Positions 57,565 to 64,000 of a stretch of DNA of 64,000 nt are shown here, one piece after another. The stretch covers positions 1-64,000 of the forward strand of contig JAPKAV010000004.1 in the NCBI GenBank assembly GCA_028825115.1, written 5' to 3'. The DNA comes from Candidatus Nanopelagicales bacterium. Lineage in GTDB: Bacteria > Actinomycetota > Actinomycetes > S36-B12. The position numbers and the translations under genes are program-made. The notes beneath the pieces are model-generated. The model did no database searches. It was not told where the DNA came from and was given only the letters and a program-made list of their open reading frames with translations. Numbering within the stretch: position 1 is the stretch's first letter; each line of letters opens with the position of its first letter.

Positions 57565-57939
57565 TTAAGCGTCTTCGGAGAGCACAACTTCAACACCACC
57601 GGTGATTCCTACCGTTAAGTTGTACAGGATTGTGAAAAGCCCAGCAAACGTTGACACTAAAACTATCTCGACTGAAGCAAGGATAAGGGTAAAACCGATC
57701 ACCTGACCAAATCCTAATGAAGTAATGAGGTCAAGCCCACTGGTACTGCCCACCACGTCGTTGACGGTTCCTGACAAAGATGCGATTACCCCGGTGCGGT
57801 CCAAAATGAACCAGACGGCAGAAACGGCTACAACAAGAACAATGGCGATTGTTAGTGAAAGGATGAAGGCCGCTTTGGTCACCGACCAGGGATCGAACCT
57901 CGTAACGTAAAGACGAACCCGCCGAGGACCCCCGCTCAC
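57565..57939 (-). CDS. DUF3566 domain transmembrane protein
   Basis: [34 protein letters not shown], directly downstream of gyrA. Confidence 0.9.
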   Translation of the reverse strand: MSGGPRRVRLYVTRFDPWSVTKAAFILSLTIAIVLVVAVSAVWFILDRTGVIASLSGTVNDVVGSTSGLDLITSLGFGQVIGFTLILASVEIVLVSTFAGLFTILYNLTVGITGGVEVVLSEDA

Positions 57940-60530
57940 CCTGTTACCGGACCTTTGGCTGCGTTGGTTGCGTCAACTACCTCGGTGATGTCGGTTAGTT
58001 GGGTTCCATCGCCAACTTCTTCGCCTCCGGTGATCCCTTCATCGTCCTCATTATCGTCATCATCTTCTGCGCCCTTAGCTACGGCTACGACGGTTGTATC
58101 CTCACCTAGACGCATCATTCGTACACCCATGGTGTCTCGACTAGAAGCACGGATTTCATCAACTTTGGTGCGAATCACTACACCGTTGGAGGCAATGGCA
58201 AAGATCTGATCTGTTTGCGAACACACCATGGCGCCAACTAGTTCACCACGCTCTTCAGGGAGCTTCATAGCGCGCACGCCTTTGATCCCTCGACCTTTAG
58301 TTGCCCACTCATCAACTGAGGTCCGTTTGGCGAACCCACCGTCGGTGATAGTCACCACAAAGGTTCCTGGGGTGACTACATCCATTGACAATAGGGCGTC
58401 GTCCTCGCGGAAACGCATCCCAATCACACCGCCCGTTGCTCGCCCCATAGGGCGTAAAGTTGCGTCATTGGCTGTGAAACGAGCCGAAAGACCTTTCTTG
58501 GAAACGAGAAGTAGGTCATCGGTTTCTGATACCAGACGCGCTCCTATGAGTTCGTCACCTTCGTGGAGGTTGATCGCAATGATTCCTCCCTGACGGTTGG
58601 TGTCGTATTCACTTAAGCGTGTTTTTTTCACCATGCCGGTGCGAGTTGACAGTACTAAGTAATCGCTTTCAGCATAGTTGGGAATTGCCAGCACTTGCGC
58701 AATCGTTTCATCAGTTTGAAACGCCAACAGGTTGGCTACATGCTGCCCGCGCGCGTCCCGGCCTGTTTCGGGGAGCTGGTATGCCTTTGCCCGATACACC
58801 CGACCAAGGTTTGTGAAGAACAAAATCCAATGGTGGGTAGTGCTGACGAACATGTGTTCAACTACATCGTCTTGTCGTAGGTTTGCACCCTTCACTCCAC
58901 GACCGCCACGGCGTTGGGAACGGTAAAGATCACTGCGGGTTCGTTTTGCGTAACCACCTGAAGTTATGGTGACGACGACATCTTCGACTGCGATGAGATC
59001 CTCGTCTGTGACGTCGCCGTCCCAGGCCACAATTTCGGTTCGACGTTCGTCACCGAACTTGTCAGAGATCTCGGTGAGTTCGTCACTCACTATTGCGCGT
59101 TGACGCTGGTCCGATGCCAGGATGTCATTGTAGTCGGCAACTTTAACCATGAGATCGTTATATTCGTCGACTATTTTCTGGCGTTCAAGTGCTGCCAGAC
59201 GGCGTAGTTGCATATCAAGAATTGCTATTGCTTGAATCTCATTGATCTCAAGGAGGTCGATTAGCCCGACGCGGGCATCCTCCACTGTGGCACTCGCGCG
59301 AATTAAGGCAATTACCGCGTCTAGCGCATCGAGTGCTTTAAGGTAACCACTCAGGATATGAGCACGCTCCTCCGCTTTACGTAGGCGAAAACGAGTGCGT
59401 CGTTGAATTACTTCAATTTGATGTGACACCCAGTAACTCAGGAATTGCTCCAGCGTCAAAGTGCGTGGTACCGAATCAACAAGTGCCAGCATGTTGGCAC
59501 CGAAGTTGTCTTGGAGTTGAGTGTGCTTGTACAGCTGATTTAACACGACCTGGGCGACAGCGTCACGTTTCAGTTCAATGATCAAACGCATGCCCGTACG
59601 CGATGATGAATCATCACGTACGTCAGAGATTCCGGTGAGTTTTGCTTCACCGACGAGTTCAGCGATCCGAAGGAGGAGATTATCTGGATTCACCTGATAA
59701 GGGAGTGCTGTGACAACAAGAATTTGCCGTCCCCTTTTGTCCTCGTCAACGGTAACCACGGCGCGCATGGTGATTGAGCCACGACCGGTCTTTTGAGCGT
59801 CCTCGATTCCTTTGCGACCGACAATCAAGGCCCCTGTTGGAAAGTCAGGACCTTTGACTAAATCCATCAATGCGATTTGGCGCTCTTCAACTGTTGACTC
59901 AGGGTTGGACAGCAACCACTGAGCACCAGCTGCGATCTCACGTAAGTTGTGTGGAGGGATATTAGTGGCCATGCCAACTGCAATACCTGAACTCCCATTT
60001 ACCAGAAGATTAGGAAATCGACTTGGTAGTACCGAGGGTTCAAGGGTGCGACCGTCGTAGTTTGGCTGGAAGTTGACAGTTTCTTCGTCGATATCGCGCA
60101 CCATCTCCATGGCAAGTGAGGCCATACGGCACTCGGTATAGCGCTGTGCTGCGGGGGGATCATTGCCTGGTGAACCAAAGTTTCCTTGGCCTTGTACAAG
60201 CGGGTAGCGTAATGACCATGGTTGGGCGAGGCGTACCAGTGCGTCGTAGATCGCGCTGTCACCATGTGGGTGGAAGTTACCCATGACGTCGCCCACCACA
60301 CGGGCACTTTTAGAGAAGTTGCGATCTGGACGGTAACCACCGTCGTACATTGCATATAGAACTCGACGGTGAACTGGCTTGAGCCCATCGCGTACGTCGG
60401 GTAATGCGCGGGAAACGATCACCGACATGGAGTAGTCAAGATAAGAACGCTGCATTTCGGTCTGTAGGTCCACTGGTTCAATTCGACCGTGGTTACTGAC
60501 TTCTTCCACTACTTCAATGTCTTCTGGCAC
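57936..60530 (-). CDS. gyrA: DNA gyrase subunit A
   Basis: [84 protein letters not shown]. Confidence 0.98.
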   Translation of the reverse strand: MPEDIEVVEEVSNHGRIEPVDLQTEMQRSYLDYSMSVIVSRALPDVRDGLKPVHRRVLYAMYDGGYRPDRNFSKSARVVGDVMGNFHPHGDSAIYDALVRLAQPWSLRYPLVQGQGNFGSPGNDPPAAQRYTECRMASLAMEMVRDIDEETVNFQPNYDGRTLEPSVLPSRFPNLLVNGSSGIAVGMATNIPPHNLREIAAGAQWLLSNPESTVEERQIALMDLVKGPDFPTGALIVGRKGIEDAQKTGRGSITMRAVVTVDEDKRGRQILVVTALPYQVNPDNLLLRIAELVGEAKLTGISDVRDDSSSRTGMRLIIELKRDAVAQVVLNQLYKHTQLQDNFGANMLALVDSVPRTLTLEQFLSYWVSHQIEVIQRRTRFRLRKAEERAHILSGYLKALDALDAVIALIRASATVEDARVGLIDLLEINEIQAIAILDMQLRRLAALERQKIVDEYNDLMVKVADYNDILASDQRQRAIVSDELTEISDKFGDERRTEIVAWDGDVTDEDLIAVEDVVVTITSGGYAKRTRSDLYRSQRRGGRGVKGANLRQDDVVEHMFVSTTHHWILFFTNLGRVYRAKAYQLPETGRDARGQHVANLLAFQTDETIAQVLAIPNYAESDYLVLSTRTGMVKKTRLSEYDTNRQGGIIAINLHEGDELIGARLVSETDDLLLVSKKGLSARFTANDATLRPMGRATGGVIGMRFREDDALLSMDVVTPGTFVVTITDGGFAKRTSVDEWATKGRGIKGVRAMKLPEERGELVGAMVCSQTDQIFAIASNGVVIRTKVDEIRASSRDTMGVRMMRLGEDTTVVAVAKGAEDDDDNEDDEGITGGEEVGDGTQLTDITEVVDATNAAKGPVTG

Positions 60531-60557
60531 GTTGTTCTCCGTTAACTATTTTCTTGA

Positions 60558-62528
60558 TTAAATGTCTAAGAAGCGAACATCGCGGGCGTTCTGCTGAATA
60601 AAGTTTCGACGTGACTCAACGTCTTCACCCATTAGCACACTGAACATTTCGTCGGCTTGCGCCGCGTCATCGAGCGTTACGCGGAGTAAAACGCGGTCTG
60701 CGGGATTCATGGTTGTATCCCACAATTCGTCTGCATTCATTTCACCAAGACCCTTGTAACGTTGAATAGATTCTTCTTTAGGAAGTCGTCGACCTGCTGC
60801 TAGCCCTGCTTCCATAAGAGCATCTTTTTCTCGATCTGAATACGCGAAGTCAGCGGCTTCACGTGACCATTTTATTTTAAACAGTGGTGGTTGCGCTAAA
60901 AATACGTGGCCATGTTCAACAAGTGGTCGCATAAAGCGGAACAGGAAAGTCAACAGCAGTGTACGAATATGCTGTCCGTCAACATCCGCGTCGGCCATCA
61001 AGACCACTTTGTGGTAGCGCAACCTGTTGAGGTCGAATTCGTCCTGAATACCAGTACCGAAAGCCGAGATCAACGCTTGTACTTCAGTGTTTTGTAGTAC
61101 CCGATCAATTCTCGCTTTCTCCACGTTAATGATTTTTCCGCGGATCGGAAGAATTGCCTGCGTGCGCGGATCGCGACCTTGACGAGCCGAACCACCAGCA
61201 CTGTCGCCCTCAACAATAAATACTTCACAATCTTCTGGTTCCCGGCTGGAGCAGTCAATAAGTTTACCGGGCATTCCCGCTCCCCCCAGTAGCCCTTTTC
61301 GATTACGTGCCAGGTCGCGTGCTTTACGTGCTGCCATGCGCGCAGTGGCTGCGTTCACCGATTTACGCGCAATTTCTTTGCCTTCGGCGGGATTCTGTTC
61401 AAACCATGCACCAAGTTGGTCATTGACCACCTTTTGGACAAAGGCTTTCATTTCAGTGTTCCCTAGTTTGGATTTCGTTTGGCCCTCAAACTGGGGTTCA
61501 GCAAGTTTTACACTGACAATCGCGGTAAGCCCCTCTCGGATATCCTCACCGGACAAATTAGTGTCTTTTTCTTTGAGAATATTCCACTCGCGGGAAAATT
61601 TATTGATAAGTGAAGTCAAGGCAGTGCGGAAACCTTCTTCGTGTGATCCACCTTCTGTGGTGTTAATTGTATTGGCGAATGTGTACACCGATTCTGCATA
61701 AGAGTTATTCCACTGCATTGAAATTTCGGCACTTAACGTCTTATCCTCATTCTCAGTCGTAAGATCGATAACAGTTGGGTTGGCAATACCTTTACTCGCA
61801 TTAATATGACGAACGAAGTCAGAGATACCACCTTCGTACATGTAAGACACATGGCGTACCGCTTCGGTGGCTTCCGTTGGGTTTTCAGCGTCAACTATTG
61901 CAATTGAACCTGATCGCTCGTCGGTCAGTTCTAAGGTTAGTCCACGGTTAAGAAAGGCCATTTCCTGGAAGCGACGGGCAAGTGTTGTGAAGTCATAGAT
62001 GGTGGTTTCAAAAATTTTACCGTCAGGCCAGAAAGTAACCGTGGTTCCCGTGTGATCGGTTTTCTCACCTTTTTCAAGTGGCGCTACCGGTGCGCCGTAC
62101 TTGTAGTGCTGTCGGTAAACGAATCCGTCTCGGTGGATTTCAACCGCTAAGTCGGTTGAAAGTGCGTTTACAACCGAGACCCCTACACCGTGTAAGCCAC
62201 CGGACACCGAGTAACCACTGCCCCCAAATTTTCCACCTGCGTGTAAAACCGTTAATACAACTTCAACGGCTGGTTTTTTTTCAATCGGATGCTCGTCGAC
62301 GGGGATCCCTCGACCATCGTCTGTTACCTGGATTGCACCGTCGGGCATAATTGTGACCAAAATTTGGGTGGCGTATCCAGCTAAGGCTTCGTCAACCGCA
62401 TTGTCCACGACTTCGTAGACCAAATGGTGGAGGCCTCGTTCACCTGTTGAGCCGATATACATACCAGGGCGCTTACGCACCGCATCAAGGCCTTCAAGCA
62501 CCTGGATTGCACTGGCGTCGTATGACAT
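60558..62528 (-). CDS. gyrB: DNA gyrase subunit B
   Basis: [72 protein letters not shown]. Confidence 0.98.
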   Translation of the reverse strand: MSYDASAIQVLEGLDAVRKRPGMYIGSTGERGLHHLVYEVVDNAVDEALAGYATQILVTIMPDGAIQVTDDGRGIPVDEHPIEKKPAVEVVLTVLHAGGKFGGSGYSVSGGLHGVGVSVVNALSTDLAVEIHRDGFVYRQHYKYGAPVAPLEKGEKTDHTGTTVTFWPDGKIFETTIYDFTTLARRFQEMAFLNRGLTLELTDERSGSIAIVDAENPTEATEAVRHVSYMYEGGISDFVRHINASKGIANPTVIDLTTENEDKTLSAEISMQWNNSYAESVYTFANTINTTEGGSHEEGFRTALTSLINKFSREWNILKEKDTNLSGEDIREGLTAIVSVKLAEPQFEGQTKSKLGNTEMKAFVQKVVNDQLGAWFEQNPAEGKEIARKSVNAATARMAARKARDLARNRKGLLGGAGMPGKLIDCSSREPEDCEVFIVEGDSAGGSARQGRDPRTQAILPIRGKIINVEKARIDRVLQNTEVQALISAFGTGIQDEFDLNRLRYHKVVLMADADVDGQHIRTLLLTFLFRFMRPLVEHGHVFLAQPPLFKIKWSREAADFAYSDREKDALMEAGLAAGRRLPKEESIQRYKGLGEMNADELWDTTMNPADRVLLRVTLDDAAQADEMFSVLMGEDVESRRNFIQQNARDVRFLDI

Positions 62529-62626
62529 ATTGGCCCCTCCTTGGGATGAATCTATTGAGGCAAAAGATCTTAATTCATTCTACCCCGAAGTTCTGACATC
62601 ACCTAGCCTAAAAAGGCTTACGGAGC

Positions 62627-62726
62627 CACAAATGGGCCCAGTGACCCCCTAGTTGCAAGTTGAAGTACGAAAAGATGGGGAAAATCCATCCATTTCCCTT
62701 CTAGGGCCTAAATTCGGCCATTTGTG
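62627..62726. promoter_or_regulatory. Inverted repeat in gyrB upstream region
   Basis: CACAAATGGGCC (from 62627) and GGCCATTTGTG (62716-62726), near-perfect, ~80 bp apart. Confidence 0.35.
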
Positions 62727-62758
62727 TTAACTTCCTACATCTACCCCCAGTCGTAGCC

Positions 62759-63268
62759 CTAGCCGTAGGTGTCGCGGGGTCCTCGGCCGGAAACATGCCA
62801 GGCTCCTTTTTTCCAGGAAGGCCCTTGGGGACCGTAAATTGAGATTTTTAGCACTAGTCCATCGCCGATTTCAGACGCTATTTTTGCCAGAATTTGGCTT
62901 TGGAGAATGCGTAATTGGGTTGCCCAGGCGGTGGACTCCGCGGTGAGACGAAGAGTCCCTTCATCAAACCCTTCGGGGACACAGTGGTCCGCAATTTCGG
63001 CACCCACTATGTCCTCCCATGAGTTCAGAACTTTTGCCATGGCGGTATCCCTCTCCCAACCACTTTCGGTCACGAGTTTGGCTAATGCGCTGCCTAAGAG
63101 CTCCGGGTCTCTTCCACTTCGGGTACTTTTAATAGTCTTTTTTACCGATGCTCCTTTTGTGGCGCGTCGTAAGAGTCGTTCCGCCGCTTGGGCTTGCTCT
63201 TGTGGAGTCACTTCGGGAATTTGTTCAGGATTCACTTTTTCACTCAAGGGAACCACCACTGTGAGCAA
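62759..63268 (-). CDS. DciA/DUF721 family protein; start codon uncertain
   Basis: LGSALAKLVTESGWERDTAMAKVLNSWEDIVGAEIADHCVPEGFDEGTLRLTAESTAWATQLRILQSQIL; between recF and gyrB. Confidence 0.88.
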   Translation of the reverse strand: MLTVVVPLSEKVNPEQIPEVTPQEQAQAAERLLRRATKGASVKKTIKSTRSGRDPELLGSALAKLVTESGWERDTAMAKVLNSWEDIVGAEIADHCVPEGFDEGTLRLTAESTAWATQLRILQSQILAKIASEIGDGLVLKISIYGPQGPSWKKGAWHVSGRGPRDTYG

Positions 63269-64000
63269 CTATGGAATCTGAAGAAATGTGAAACCTTGGT
63301 CCAACGATTTGCGTTGGCACGTCAGACTCCACCGCTGCAGTAATGAAGACTTGGGGCGCGTGTTGAGTCAACTCTAAAATTGTCGTACGACGAAGTAGAT
63401 CGAGTTCAGCAAAAACGTCGTCGAGAATTAAAATAGGCTCGATTCCATCCGCCCTTAGAACATCTGCGCTCGCAACCCGAAGGGCTAATGCCGCTGACCA
63501 ACTTTCGCCATGTGAGGCATAACCCTTTAGTGGAAGTGCGCCCAATTTAATGAAAAGTTCATCACGGTGTGGTCCGACTAATGTTACCCCACGAATTAAC
63601 TCTTCCTTTTTTCGTAGATCTAATTGTTTAAGAATGTGTTCTTTAATTTCATTGTAGGTGAGTGATTCCCGATTGCCTTCCGTGAGATATTTTGACTGAT
63701 AAGTGAGTGAAATATCTGATGCACTAACAGCTTTTGCACCCCCACTAATTTGGTGATACCTCGTACAAATAAATGGTGTTAAGTCACGGATAAATTGAAT
63801 CCTTGAATGGGTAATTTCCGCTCCAAGTTGCGCGAGTTGCTCGTTCCATACCTCCAACGTGCTATGAATGTTTTCGCGATGTGACGACTTCAAGAGGGCA
63901 TTACGTTGGCGTAATACTTTTTCGTAATCTGATTTGACACCCATAAATTTTGGTGTCCGTTGGATGAGGGTTTGATCCATGAAAGTTCGACGTTCGTTGG
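63240..64000 (-). CDS. recF: DNA replication and repair protein RecF, 5'-truncated by window edge
   Basis: Frame stays open to the edge (NERRTFMDQTLIQRTPKFMGVKSDYEKVLRQRNALLKS); GPHRDELFIKLGALPLKGYASHGESWSAALALRVA; ILDDVFAELD. Confidence 0.93.
   Translation of the reverse strand, partial: NERRTFMDQTLIQRTPKFMGVKSDYEKVLRQRNALLKSSHRENIHSTLEVWNEQLAQLGAEITHSRIQFIRDLTPFICTRYHQISGGAKAVSASDISLTYQSKYLTEGNRESLTYNEIKEHILKQLDLRKKEELIRGVTLVGPHRDELFIKLGALPLKGYASHGESWSAALALRVASADVLRADGIEPILILDDVFAELDLLRRTTILELTQHAPQVFITAAVESDVPTQIVGPRFHISSDSIVAHSGGSLE

Noticed and set aside
1-64000. CRISPR arrays, prophage, toxin-antitoxin, restriction-modification, retron or other classical defence systems.
   Set aside because: No spaced direct-repeat array and no recognisable cas, phage structural, toxin-antitoxin, methyltransferase or reverse transcriptase proteins; sbcCD is housekeeping here.

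Overview
This 64-kb window is actinobacterial chromosome near the replication origin, which should lie just beyond the right edge. From the right it carries recF (partial), DciA/DUF721, gyrB, gyrA, DUF3566, tRNA-Ile, DLW-39, tRNA-Ala, ppiA and rhomboid. It then joins the cwlM-trxA-trxB-sigM-pseudokinase-murJ-DUF6049-pcnA block. That block continues into ino1-PadR-DUF5318-ponA-GT87-alr/femX-xthA-rpsF-ssb-rpsR-rplI and dnaB-sbcD-sbcC. The left ~20 kb is accessory and has two parts. (i) A moderate-GC catabolic cluster (1-12210): IorA/IorB 2-oxoacid:ferredoxin oxidoreductase, an isatin-hydrolase-like cyclase, a fused 2-aminobenzoyl-CoA/salicylyl-CoA monooxygenase-Old Yellow Enzyme, an SDR, a complete Liv-type ABC importer and a thioesterase. 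The chemistry suggests isatin -> isatinate -> 2-aminobenzoyl-CoA -> dearomatised CoA thioester. (ii) A sharply higher-GC island (~12450-20050): CoA ligase, class III CoA transferase, double-hotdog MaoC hydratase, ALDH, SDRs and a quinone-oxidoreductase-like protein. The island is flanked by a ~104-bp imperfect direct repeat spanning the sbcC 3' end and a thioesterase 5' end. Other items of note are an apparent inversion of the origin core relative to Streptomyces-like gene order, a DnaA-box-like cluster upstream of dnaB, a perfect 15-bp hairpin inside an MFS gene, a frameshifted thiolase, a duplicated terminator, and two small ORFs missing from the supplied track. All product names come from reading protein motifs by eye; no searches were run.
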